Assembly (NCBI GenBank): GCA_937879875.1
Contig: CALFMN010000220.1
Span: 1-19,347, forward strand
Reading direction: 5' to 3'
Source: an uncultured Chloroflexota bacterium
GTDB taxonomy: Bacteria; Chloroflexota; Dehalococcoidia; CAUJGQ01
DNA: 19,347 bases
Positions within the stretch are counted from its first letter, which is position 1, and each line of letters begins with the position of its first letter. Below the pieces are notes generated by a model that searched no databases, had not been told where the DNA came from, and saw nothing but the letters and a program-made list of their open reading frames with translations. Position numbers and translations under genes: made by a program. This document shows, in pieces, positions 12,743 to 19,347 of this stretch.

Positions 12743-14118
12743 TGACAACGATTGCTACGCCTTCTCCCATTTCGGTCGCTGTGCAACAGCCCGAGCCACC
12801 TGATCGCGTGCAGTTGTCCGATCACCGAGCGTTCGAGCGTCGCGTCGCCCCGACGGCGGACGGTGTCTCGCTTACCTTCGCCGAACGCGGCGGCCACGGC
12901 ATCGCCGTCATCAGCCCGCTCAGCTACGGCACTACGCTCGCGGGGCTGGAGCATGCCTTCGGCCAGAGCGCCTTTCTCAATGCCCTGGGCGCCGGACACC
13001 AGCTCGTGCTCTACGACCAGCGCGGCGCGGGCGGCTCCATCGACGCCGACCTGCAGAGCTGGGAGCGCCGCGCGGCCGATCTCTGGGCCGTGGCCGACGC
13101 GGCCGGTGTCGAACGCGCCGTACTGTACGGCGTGTTCGACGCGGGGCACACGATCGCCCAGGCGGCGGCCCTGCAACCCGGCCGCGTGCTCGGCCTGATC
13201 TTCAACCGCGTGCCGCTCTCGTTTGACGGCCAGCCGGGCGATGCATCAGCCGTGCAGGCCGCCGAACTGGACGGCTGGTTCCGGCGCGGCGCCAACGCGC
13301 CATGCGGCGATCCGCTGACGCTGATGGCCGCCTTCGGCATCAACGAGGCCGATGCGGCCGAACTAATTCACGCCTGGCAGCCGACGATCACGCCGGAAGC
13401 GCTCGCCGCGCAGGAGGCGCTGTTCCGCGCCGCGAATCTGCGCGGGCTGCTGCCCGTCTTGACAGCGCCGGCCATGTTCATCGCACCGAACCGGCGGCCG
13501 GCCATCCAGCGCTGGGCCGAGGCGGGCGCCGCACTGTTGCCCTCCGCCCGCCTCGTGCGGCCCGAGAATGCGGGCGAAACGCTCGGCGCCATGCATGCCT
13601 TCCTGACCGTTGTCGGCGCGGAAACGGGCCGTATGGGCAGCCGTCTGCCCGCGGCGCTCAGCGACACGCTCAGCGACAGCCGCCGCTCCGTGGGCGCTCT
13701 GCGCCGCATCATCGTGCCGGTCGATCCCAACGTCGCCTCTGGCCGCGCCGTGGAGCTGGCCTGCCGGCTGGGCGAGGCGCAGAAGGCGGAGATCGTGCTG
13801 GTTCACGTGGTCAGCGTGCCGCACCTGCTGCCGCTCGACCATCCGCTGCCCGAGGCCACACGCCGCGGCGAGCGGGCGCTGACGCTGGGGCATGTGATCG
13901 CCGCCGAGCACGGCCTGCCCTGCCGCACGCGGCTGATGCAGGAGCGTTCCGTTGCGGCCAGCATCGTGCGCCTGGCGCAGCACGAGCGCGCTGACCTGAT
14001 CGTGATGGCACTGGCAGACCAGGCGCCGGGCGAAGAAGACCGCATCAGCAAGACGGCGCAGGAGGTGCTGCGCCGCGCGCCGTGCGAAGTGCTGATCGAC
14101 CGGAGAACCGGCAGATGA
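12742..14118 (+). CDS. alpha/beta-hydrolase fold (nucleophile-less) fused to a universal stress protein domain
   Basis: This 458-aa cytoplasmic two-domain protein has an alpha/beta-hydrolase fold in residues about 30-295, with VLYDQRGAGGS and AVADAAGVERAVLYG like the hydrolase domains attached to bacterial adenylate cyclases. The nucleophile elbow reads GVFDAG (130-135) where GxSxG is expected. An ungapped alignment puts Phe132 at the serine site; Asp133 is the only possible nucleophile. Residues about 316-455 form a universal-stress (Usp) domain starting RRIIVPVDPNVASGRAVELA. The usual GxxG-x9-G(S/T) ATP-binding loop is absent (ADQAPGEEDRISKTAQE). ATG 12742 overlaps the small upstream gene, and the stop overlaps the KimA-like start (ATGA). 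A regulatory or sensing role for the transporter is likelier than catalysis. A GTG at 12736 is an alternative start. Confidence 0.82.
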   Translation: MTTIATPSPISVAVQQPEPPDRVQLSDHRAFERRVAPTADGVSLTFAERGGHGIAVISPLSYGTTLAGLEHAFGQSAFLNALGAGHQLVLYDQRGAGGSIDADLQSWERRAADLWAVADAAGVERAVLYGVFDAGHTIAQAAALQPGRVLGLIFNRVPLSFDGQPGDASAVQAAELDGWFRRGANAPCGDPLTLMAAFGINEADAAELIHAWQPTITPEALAAQEALFRAANLRGLLPVLTAPAMFIAPNRRPAIQRWAEAGAALLPSARLVRPENAGETLGAMHAFLTVVGAETGRMGSRLPAALSDTLSDSRRSVGALRRIIVPVDPNVASGRAVELACRLGEAQKAEIVLVHVVSVPHLLPLDHPLPEATRRGERALTLGHVIAAEHGLPCRTRLMQERSVAASIVRLAQHERADLIVMALADQAPGEEDRISKTAQEVLRRAPCEVLIDRRTGR

Positions 14119-16094
14119 CCACTCGCATCCTGCGTCATCCCTTCGGCCGGCCGCTGCGCCGCGCCGATCTCCCCCACCAGGTGATCGCCAAGAAGTACGC
14201 GCTTCCGGTCTTCGCCAGCGACGCGCTTTCGTCTGTGGCCTACGCCACGGAGGAGATCCTCAAAGTCCTGGCGCTGGCGGGGCTCGCCTACTTCTCGGAC
14301 AGCATCTGGATCGCCGGCATCATCACGCTGATGCTGGTGGTGCTGCTGTTCAGCTACCGGCAGACGATCTTCGCCTACCCCAACGGCGGCGGCGCCTATA
14401 TCGTGGCACGCGACAACCTGGGCGAGGGGATCGCGCAGGTGGCGGGCTGCTCGCTCTTGATCGACTACGTGCTGACCGTCTCGGTCAGCATCGCCGCGGG
14501 TGTGGCGAATTTCGCCAGCGGCGTGCACCAGTTCTTTCCCGGCGTGCCGAACTGGGGCGCGCCGGCGCGCACTATCGTCTCGCTCGGCGTGCTCGCCTTC
14601 ATGTGGTATGTGAACAAGCGCGGCGTTAAGGAGTCGGGCCGCGCCTTCGCTGTGCCGACCTACTTCTTTCTCGCCAGCATCTTCGTGATGCTGGCCGTAG
14701 GCTTCACGAAGTATCTCAGCGGCAATTTGCACAGCGTCGACCCGAAGAGCGTGAGCGATATCATCCAGGTTGATCGCAGCCTGACGATCTTCCTGCTGCT
14801 GCGCGCCTTCGCCAGCGGCAGCACGGCCGTGACCGGCGTCGAGGCGATCAGCAACGGCATCACGGCCTTCAAAGAGCCCAGGTCAAAGAACGCCGCCACG
14901 ACGATGGCCTGGATGTGCGGCCTGCTGGGCGTGATGTTCCTTGGCATCACCAAGCTGGCGCTGGCGGCGCACGCGCAGGCGAGCAGCAGCGAGACGGTGA
15001 TCTCGCAGCTCGGCCGCACCGTGTTCAGCTCCGGCTCGCCCTTCTACGTCGCGGTGATCTTCGGCACGGCGGCGGTGCTGGTGATGGCGGCGAACACCTC
15101 GTTTGCCGACTTCCCCCGGCTGGCGGCGCTGCACGCCGGCGACGGCTTCCTGCCGCGCTGGCTCACCGACCGCGACAACCGCCTCGTCTACGGCATCGGC
15201 ATCACCGTGCTCTCGCTCGCCTCGGGCCTGTTGATCGCGGTCTTTCACGCCGATGTCGATCTGCTGATTCCGCTGTACGCGATCGGCGTGTTTCTCTCGT
15301 TCACGATCAGCCAGGCGGGCATGGTCGTGCGCTGGCGCAAGACGTCCAAACTGCAGCCCGGCGAGGAAGTGCCGAGTTATTCGCCGGAGGGCGTGCTGGT
15401 GACCACGCTGCGCCACGACCGCCACTGGCGGCTGAAGCAGGCGCTCAACGGCTTCGGCTGCGCGATGACGGCGGTCGTCACGGTCGTCTTCGGCTTCGCC
15501 AAGTTCACCGAGGGCGCCTGGATCGTCGTGATCCTGGTGCCGGCGTTGACGTTCGTTTTCTTCCGCATCCACCGTCATTACAAAGCGGTAAAGCACGAGC
15601 TGGACGTGGACCCGGAAGAGACGGACAAGTTCCTGAACGCCTCCTCGCGCAAGCTGATGCTGCTGGCGGTGAACGACCTTTCGCGCCATACGCTGCCGGC
15701 GCTGCGCGACCTCTTGCAGGCCGGCGGACCCGGCCTCGTGCGCCAGGCGATCCACGTCGAGACGAACGAGCACGACGCGGCCGAACTGGCGCGGCAGTGG
15801 GAAGAGCAGCACTTGGAAGAGCGCGGCGTGCCGCTGGTCGTGCTGCCCAGCGCCTTCGGCGGCGGCGATGTGGTGGGCGACCTGGTGAGCTACGTGCGCG
15901 GCGTGCTGGCGGCGGACCCGGAGATCCGGGTAGAAGTGCTGATTCCGGAATGGTCGAGCGGCGGCTCGCTCTGGACCTGGCTGGCGGCACGCGGGCTGCA
16001 CCACCTCACCGGCTCGCGCCTCAAGCTCGCCTTTCTGGGCCAGAGCCGCGTGACCGTGACGAACCACCGCTACGTACTGCGCAAGGCGGCGTGA
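14115..16094 (+). CDS. KimA-family potassium importer (APC superfamily)
   Basis: This 659-aa inner-membrane protein closely resembles Bacillus subtilis KimA (YdaO), a high-affinity K+/H+ symporter of the APC fold. About twelve membrane helices are followed by a cytosolic tail (about 490-659) with a Usp-like fold. Asp36 and Tyr43 (ASDALSSVAY) and Asp117/Tyr118 (LLIDYVLTVSVS) fall at the same numbers as I recall for KimA. Glu243 in VTGVEAISN corresponds to KimA Glu233. FSYRQTIFAYPNGGGAYIV and AANTSFADFPRLAALHA are further family segments. ATG 14115 overlaps the upstream stop (ATGA). An upstream in-frame ATG at 14082 lies inside the previous gene and is unlikely. Amino-acid transport is the generic annotation, but the ion-binding residues favour potassium. 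In Bacillus, c-di-AMP inhibits it through the tail. Confidence 0.87.
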   Translation: MTTRILRHPFGRPLRRADLPHQVIAKKYALPVFASDALSSVAYATEEILKVLALAGLAYFSDSIWIAGIITLMLVVLLFSYRQTIFAYPNGGGAYIVARDNLGEGIAQVAGCSLLIDYVLTVSVSIAAGVANFASGVHQFFPGVPNWGAPARTIVSLGVLAFMWYVNKRGVKESGRAFAVPTYFFLASIFVMLAVGFTKYLSGNLHSVDPKSVSDIIQVDRSLTIFLLLRAFASGSTAVTGVEAISNGITAFKEPRSKNAATTMAWMCGLLGVMFLGITKLALAAHAQASSSETVISQLGRTVFSSGSPFYVAVIFGTAAVLVMAANTSFADFPRLAALHAGDGFLPRWLTDRDNRLVYGIGITVLSLASGLLIAVFHADVDLLIPLYAIGVFLSFTISQAGMVVRWRKTSKLQPGEEVPSYSPEGVLVTTLRHDRHWRLKQALNGFGCAMTAVVTVVFGFAKFTEGAWIVVILVPALTFVFFRIHRHYKAVKHELDVDPEETDKFLNASSRKLMLLAVNDLSRHTLPALRDLLQAGGPGLVRQAIHVETNEHDAAELARQWEEQHLEERGVPLVVLPSAFGGGDVVGDLVSYVRGVLAADPEIRVEVLIPEWSSGGSLWTWLAARGLHHLTGSRLKLAFLGQSRVTVTNHRYVLRKAA

Positions 16095-16122
16095 GCCGGT
16101 GAGGCGGCTCGGGCGCTGCCGG

Positions 16123-16860
16123 TCAGCCGGCCGGGCGCTTCGCCCTGTACGCCGCCAGCAACAGATCGCGCTGCGGTGCGGGCAAGTATTTGACCGCCTC
16201 GCGCAACGTCACGCCGGAAGCGCGCTGCGTGCGCGGCGCCAGCCAGGCGAAGACCAGCTCCGGCCGTTTCTTCGCCGTCTCGCGCAGCACCCAGCCGATC
16301 GCCTTCCTGATAAAGAACTCGCGCTCCTCCAGCAGCGCGTCGGCGTAGCGGGCGAAGCGCGCGAAGTCACCGGCACCACGGCGCAGCGGCGTGAGCAGGG
16401 CCAACAGCGCCGCCCGCCGCAACCAGAAGTCCGGATCAACTGCCCAGCGGTCGAGCGTGGCGTTCAACTGCGGAAAGCGCTGCACGAGGCAGCCGGCGAC
16501 GTGCTCGGCCAGGCCATTGACCAGTGCCCAGGTCTTTGACTCGCGCAGCAGCCGCTCAACCAGCGCCATGTCCGCCGCTTCGAGCAGCGCGCCGCGAAAA
16601 TCGAGCGCCTCATACGCCGCCATGCGCTGCTCGTGGACCGGCTCCTTCCACAACGTCTCGACCAGCGCGAGCAACGCCGCGCGGTCGAAATCAGGCTCCT
16701 GCTTCAGCGCATCGCGCACGATGCGGCGCGTTACCCGGACCGTGACGCCGTAGAAATCGAGATCGCTCTTGAGATACGCCTTCTCACTGATCGCGCGCTC
16801 GGCCGTGCCTGCCGCACGCAACTCGGCCGCGATCCGCCCCGCCAACGCCTCCGCACTCAT
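16123..16860 (-). CDS. DNA alkylation repair protein, AlkD-like HEAT-repeat glycosylase with D-to-N change
   Basis: This 245-aa all-helical protein is of the AlkD family, which excises cationic alkylated bases such as 7-methylguanine or 3-methyladenine. HEAT-like helix pairs run the whole length. Family segments are AYLKSDLDFYGV (29-40), ESKTWALVN (about 107-115), DPDFWLRRAALLAL (142-155) and EREFFIRKAIGWVLRE. Bacillus AlkD uses Trp109, Asp113 and Arg148; here Trp111 is four residues before Asn115, so the catalytic-site aspartate appears to be asparagine. ATG 16860 was chosen over a GTG at 16866. No clear Shine-Dalgarno is present, because a heptamer array occupies the 40-nt gap after upp. 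It is probably co-transcribed with upp and converges on the KimA-like gene with a 28-nt gap. Confidence 0.85.
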   Translation of the reverse strand: MSAEALAGRIAAELRAAGTAERAISEKAYLKSDLDFYGVTVRVTRRIVRDALKQEPDFDRAALLALVETLWKEPVHEQRMAAYEALDFRGALLEAADMALVERLLRESKTWALVNGLAEHVAGCLVQRFPQLNATLDRWAVDPDFWLRRAALLALLTPLRRGAGDFARFARYADALLEEREFFIRKAIGWVLRETAKKRPELVFAWLAPRTQRASGVTLREAVKYLPAPQRDLLLAAYRAKRPAG

Positions 16861-16863
16861 CCC

Positions 16864-16905
16864 CACTATTCCCTATTCCCTAACCCCTGATCCCTAACCC
16901 CTACG
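16864..16905. repeat. degenerate tandem heptamer array, 6 units (CCCTATT/CCCTAAC type)
   Basis: Six contiguous 7-bp units are visible on the plus strand: CACTATT, CCCTATT, CCCTAAC, CCCTGAT, CCCTAAC, CCCTACG. The array covers the whole gap between the upp stop and the AlkD-like start codon, so the mRNA there reads as GGGTTAG-like units. Cyanobacterial STRR heptamer arrays are a known comparison. Confidence 0.85.
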
Positions 16906-17539
16906 TGGTGAAGAACTGCCGGTCGCCCGCGTCGCCGAGGCCGGGCAGGATGTAGCTGTGCTCGTCGAGGCCGTCGTCGATCGCGGCGAGGTGGATCGGC
17001 ACGTCGGGGAAGGCGCGCTGCACGGCGGCCACGCCTTCGGGCGCGGCGATCAGGCCGATGAACTTGATCTGCCTGATGCCTGCCTCGCGCAACACCGAAA
17101 TCGCCGCCACGGCCGAGCCGCCGGTGGCGAGCATGGGATCGAGCACGAGCGCGAGGTCGAACTGCGGCGGGCGCGGCAGTCTGTTGTAGTAGGCGACGGG
17201 CTGCAGCGTTTCGTGGTCGCGGTACATGCCCAGGTGCCAGACCTGCGCCAGCGGCACCATCTGCAAGACGCCGTCCGCCATGCTGATGCCGGCGCGCAGG
17301 ATCGGCACCAGGCCGATGCGGTCGGCAAGCTGCTGGCCGGTGGCCGCCTGCATCGGCGTTTCGATCTGCACGTCGCAGAGGCGGGCGTCGGCCAGCGCCT
17401 CGTAGGCCAGCAGCCACGACAGCTCGCGAATCAGTTCGCGAAACAGCTTCGGCTCGGTTTCCCTGCGCCGCAGCGTGGTCAGCTTGTCGCGCACCAGCGG
17501 ATGCGCCGAGGCGAAGACGCCGCCGGGCGGACGAGACAT
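16901..17539 (-). CDS. upp: uracil phosphoribosyltransferase
   Basis: This 212-aa pyrimidine salvage enzyme makes UMP and pyrophosphate from uracil and PRPP in the cytoplasm. The PRPP-binding loop is VLDPMLATGGS (132-142). LVPILRAGISMADG (77-90) and MYRDHETLQPVAYYNRLP are characteristic, and the uracil-binding end is HSYILPGLGDAGDRQF. The length is typical (about 208-212). ATG 17539 starts MSRPPGGVF and has a weak GGGAAG 6 nt upstream; an in-frame ATG at 17557 has no ribosome site. A perfect TATAAT lies about 42 nt upstream on the minus strand. The AlkD-like gene follows after 40 nt and is probably in the same transcript. The identification is firm. Confidence 0.95.
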   Translation of the reverse strand: MSRPPGGVFASAHPLVRDKLTTLRRRETEPKLFRELIRELSWLLAYEALADARLCDVQIETPMQAATGQQLADRIGLVPILRAGISMADGVLQMVPLAQVWHLGMYRDHETLQPVAYYNRLPRPPQFDLALVLDPMLATGGSAVAAISVLREAGIRQIKFIGLIAAPEGVAAVQRAFPDVPIHLAAIDDGLDEHSYILPGLGDAGDRQFFTT

Positions 17540-17581
17540 CGAAGACTTCCCATGCAACAGTCGAAGCAGCGGCCTGGAGCG

Positions 17582-17587
17582 ATTATA
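17582..17587 (-). promoter_or_regulatory. TATAAT -10 box of upp
   Basis: A perfect TATAAT on the minus strand sits about 42 nt before the upp ATG, giving a leader of roughly 35 nt. The -35 region (near 17604-17610) is poor. Confidence 0.5.
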
Positions 17588-17628
17588 CGAGCGATACGCG
17601 TGCCGTTAGCGTTTCAGCGTCCAATTCC

Positions 17629-17657
17629 TTGACTCTGTGCGAGACTGTTGATACCCT
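17629..17657 (+). promoter_or_regulatory. likely promoter of the tRNA-Thr/tuf operon
   Basis: TTGACT (17629-17634) and TACCCT (17652-17657) are separated by exactly 17 nt. This is about 165 nt upstream of the first tRNA, a usual distance for stable RNA operons. It is the best -35/-10 pair between upp and the tRNAs. Confidence 0.5.
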
Positions 17658-17822
17658 CAGGCCCGAAGCGCGCGCAGCAGGTGTGCGGTAGCTTGCCTGT
17701 TTTCGGGGTGCCAGCACGTACGCGAAGCACCTGTGAAACGGGCGGGCGGCGAGGACGCGGTCGCTGCCGGGCGCTCGCGGCGAAGCAGGAGCGGTCTGGC
17801 GGCCGGACCGCGATCAGGCTTC

Positions 17823-17894
17823 GCCCGGGTGGCGCAACGGCAGCGCAACCGATTTGTAATCGGTAGGTTAGGGGTTCGAATCCCCTCTCGGGCT
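17823..17894 (+). tRNA. tRNA-Thr (anticodon TGT)
   Basis: A full cloverleaf can be drawn. The acceptor arms GCCCGGG (17823-17829) and CTCGGGC (17887-17893) pair with one G-U. The anticodon arm ACCGA/TCGGT encloses loop TTTGTAA with anticodon TGT at 17855-17857. The T arm is AGGGG-TTCGAAT-CCCCT. The discriminator is T and CCA is not encoded. It reads ACA threonine codons (and probably others by wobble). It is the first gene of the tRNA-tuf cluster. Confidence 0.96.
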
Positions 17895-17999
17895 CCGAAC
17901 CGCATCGCCGCGGCGCAGCGCGAGCCGGGGAATCAGCCGCTGCCCGCGTCCTTTTCGTATGCTTCGTACTCTGGCACCTGCTGTTCGACGCCCGCGACC
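17895..17999 (+). other. 105-nt spacer between the two tRNA-Thr genes
   Basis: In enterobacteria the corresponding interval holds tRNA-Tyr and tRNA-Gly genes. Here I find no acceptor, anticodon or T-arm pairing for either. A lone GTTCGAC near the end resembles a T loop but lacks a stem. Only processing spacer is supported. Confidence 0.5.
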
Positions 18000-18075
18000 G
18001 CCCTCATAGCTCAGCCGGCAGAGCGCGTTCTTGGTAAGAACGAGGTCTCCAGTTCGAATCTGGATGAGGGCTCCA
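18000..18075 (+). tRNA. tRNA-Thr (anticodon GGT)
   Basis: The acceptor arms GCCCTCA (18000-18006) and TGAGGGC (18065-18071) pair perfectly. The anticodon arm CGTTC/GAACG encloses TTGGTAA with anticodon GGT at 18033-18035. The T arm centres on TTCGAAT. Discriminator T18072 is followed by an encoded CCA (18073-18075). It reads ACC/ACU threonine codons. It lies 86 nt before tuf, like thrT before tufB. Confidence 0.96.
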
Positions 18076-18160
18076 GCGCGTTCCGGCGTGGCGCAGATCC
18101 CTGGCAGGGCATACTCTCAATCAGCACTGGCCGCCGTTCCGTGAGGAGGACATTCAGGTC

Positions 18161-19347
18161 ATGGCGAAGGTGAAATATGCACGGACGAAGCCGCATGTGA
18201 ACGTGGGCACGATCGGGCACGTGGACCACGGCAAGACCACGCTGACGGCGGCGATTACCAAAGTGCTCGCCCTGCGCGGCGAGGCGCAGTTCCGCAGCTT
18301 TGACTCCATCGACAACGCCCCCGAGGAACGGGCGCGCGGCATCACGATCGCCATCGCCCACGTCGAGTACGAGACCGACAAACGCCACTACGCCCACGTC
18401 GACTGCCCCGGCCACGCCGACTACATCAAGAACATGATCACCGGCGCGGCGCAGATGGACGGCGCGATTCTGGTCGTGGCCGCGCCCGAGGGGCCGATGC
18501 CGCAGACGCGCGAGCACATCCTGCTCGCCCGCCAGGTGGAAGTGCCCAGCATCGTCGTCTACCTCAACAAGGTCGACCAGATGGACGACCCCGAGCTGCT
18601 GGACCTGGTCGAGCTGGAGCTCAGGGAGCTGCTCAGCAAGAACGGCTTCCCCGGCGACGAGTTGCCGATCATCCGCGGCAGTGCGCTGGCGGCGCTGGAG
18701 AGCAGCAGCCAGGACCCGGCGGCGCCGGAGTATGCCAGCATTCTGGAACTGATGAGCGCCGTCGATGACTACGTGCCCACGCCGCAGCGGCCCACGGACA
18801 AGCCGTTCCTGATGCCGGTCGAAGATGTGTTCGGCATCAAGGGGCGCGGCACGGTGGTGACGGGGCGGATCGAGCGCGGCGTGGTCAAGGTCGGCGACGA
18901 GATCGAGATCGTGGGCCTCCACGAGACGCGCAAGAGCATCGTCACGGGCGTGGAGATGTTCAAGAAGACGCTGGACCAGGGCGAGGCGGGGGACAACGCC
19001 GGCTGTCTGTTGCGGGGGATTGAGCGCACCGATGTCGAGCGCGGGCAGGTGCTGGCCAGACCGGGCAGCATCCGCCCGCACACGCGCTTTGCCGCCGAAG
19101 TCTACGTGCTCTCCAAAGAAGAAGGCGGGCGGCACACGCCGTTCTTCAAGGGCTACCGGCCGCAGTTCTACATCCGCACGACGGATGTGACGGGCAACAT
19201 CGGCTTTGCCGAGGGGATCGAGATGGTGCTGCCGGGCGACAACATCCAGATGCAGGTGGAGTTGATTCAGCCGGTGGCGATCGAAGAGGGCTTGCACTTC
19301 GCCATCCGCGAGGGGGGCCGGACGGTCGGCGCTGGCGTCATCACCAA
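18161..19347 (+). CDS. tuf: elongation factor Tu, 3' end cut by the window
   Basis: This GTPase delivers aminoacyl-tRNA to the ribosome A site. The visible 395 residues lack only about the last five or so. GTP-binding motifs are GHVDHGKTT (19-27), Thr62 of switch I in ARGITI, DCPGH (81-85) and NKVD (136-139); domains 2 and 3 are complete apart from the end. IAIAHVEY in the switch I region (usually INTAHVEY) and the ALESSSQDPAAPEY segment match Chloroflexus-type EF-Tu as I remember it, and give the phylum clue. ATG 18161 has GAGGAGGA (18143-18150) 10 nt upstream. It follows two tRNA-Thr genes and is probably transcribed with them from the promoter near 17629. Confidence 0.98.
   Translation, partial: MAKVKYARTKPHVNVGTIGHVDHGKTTLTAAITKVLALRGEAQFRSFDSIDNAPEERARGITIAIAHVEYETDKRHYAHVDCPGHADYIKNMITGAAQMDGAILVVAAPEGPMPQTREHILLARQVEVPSIVVYLNKVDQMDDPELLDLVELELRELLSKNGFPGDELPIIRGSALAALESSSQDPAAPEYASILELMSAVDDYVPTPQRPTDKPFLMPVEDVFGIKGRGTVVTGRIERGVVKVGDEIEIVGLHETRKSIVTGVEMFKKTLDQGEAGDNAGCLLRGIERTDVERGQVLARPGSIRPHTRFAAEVYVLSKEEGGRHTPFFKGYRPQFYIRTTDVTGNIGFAEGIEMVLPGDNIQMQVELIQPVAIEEGLHFAIREGGRTVGAGVIT

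Noticed and set aside
14883..16102. Two long frames (about 395 codons each) inside the KimA-like gene, one on each strand
   Set aside because: Both are shadows of the transporter frame, with repetitive Arg/Ala composition and no ribosome sites.
16864..16905. The CCCTAAC-like units as a telomere or CRISPR-type repeat
   Set aside because: There are only six degenerate 7-bp units without spacers, placed between two ordinary genes. A short tandem spacer array explains it.
17895..17999. A degenerate tRNA-Tyr or tRNA-Gly in the spacer between the Thr tRNAs
   Set aside because: No acceptor or T-arm pairing and no GTA or GCC anticodon loop in a stem could be drawn.
18011..19297. 428-codon minus-strand frame opposite tuf
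   Set aside because: It is antisense to EF-Tu and crosses a tRNA gene, so it is not a plausible gene.
1..19347. Insertion sequences, prophage genes or attachment sites that might explain the toxin-antitoxin modules
   Set aside because: No transposase, integrase or long terminal inverted repeat was seen, and the tRNA genes are not followed by partial tRNA duplicates.

Overview
The window is GC-rich bacterial chromosome and most likely comes from the phylum Chloroflexi. The best clue is the nearly complete EF-Tu at the right end. Its switch region reads ARGITIAIAHVEY and it carries an ALESSSQDPAAPEY segment, both of which match my memory of Chloroflexus-type EF-Tu. I saw no phage genes, transposase or CRISPR array. 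The gene content is chromosomal housekeeping and metabolism interrupted by small toxin-antitoxin modules.

Left part (1-4500): two small proteins (159 and 100 aa, the second DUF4242-like) precede a DUF433/DUF5615 toxin-antitoxin pair that is convergent instead of in the usual same-strand order. A nitrite assimilation operon follows: ferredoxin-type nitrite reductase (nirA) overlapping a formate/nitrite-family channel (nirC-like). The nirA ribosome binding site is the 3' arm of a perfect 8-bp inverted repeat.

Middle part (4500-10860): a secreted six-cysteine protein, a hicA-hicB module whose antitoxin has an excisionase-like helix-turn-helix tail, a SAM methyltransferase, a stretch of overlapping very short reading frames, a short-chain dehydrogenase, and a KdpD-like sensor kinase coupled to a KdpE-like response regulator. 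The dehydrogenase and kinase genes are divergent, and each has a TAnnnT box 6-7 nt before its ATG, which suggests leaderless mRNAs.

Right-centre part (10860-16100): a vapBC pair, a chloramphenicol-phosphotransferase-like kinase, then a three-gene operon with chained stop/start overlaps. The operon encodes a 63-aa unknown protein, an alpha/beta-hydrolase fold lacking the nucleophile serine fused to a universal-stress domain, and a KimA-family potassium importer with Asp36, Tyr43, Asp117 and Tyr118 at the same numbers as I recall for Bacillus KimA. A long hairpin sits directly on the operon's first ribosome binding site. With the Kdp-type two-component pair 2 kb upstream, this looks like a potassium-homeostasis neighbourhood and is the best candidate for an undescribed system.

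Right end (16100-19347): upp followed by an AlkD-like DNA glycosylase gene (minus strand), separated only by a degenerate heptamer array. Then come tRNA-Thr(TGT), tRNA-Thr(GGT) and tuf. This resembles the enterobacterial thrU-tyrU-glyT-thrT-tufB cluster without the Tyr and Gly tRNAs. A second heptamer array (four TTCACCA-type units) lies at the kinase/regulator junction.
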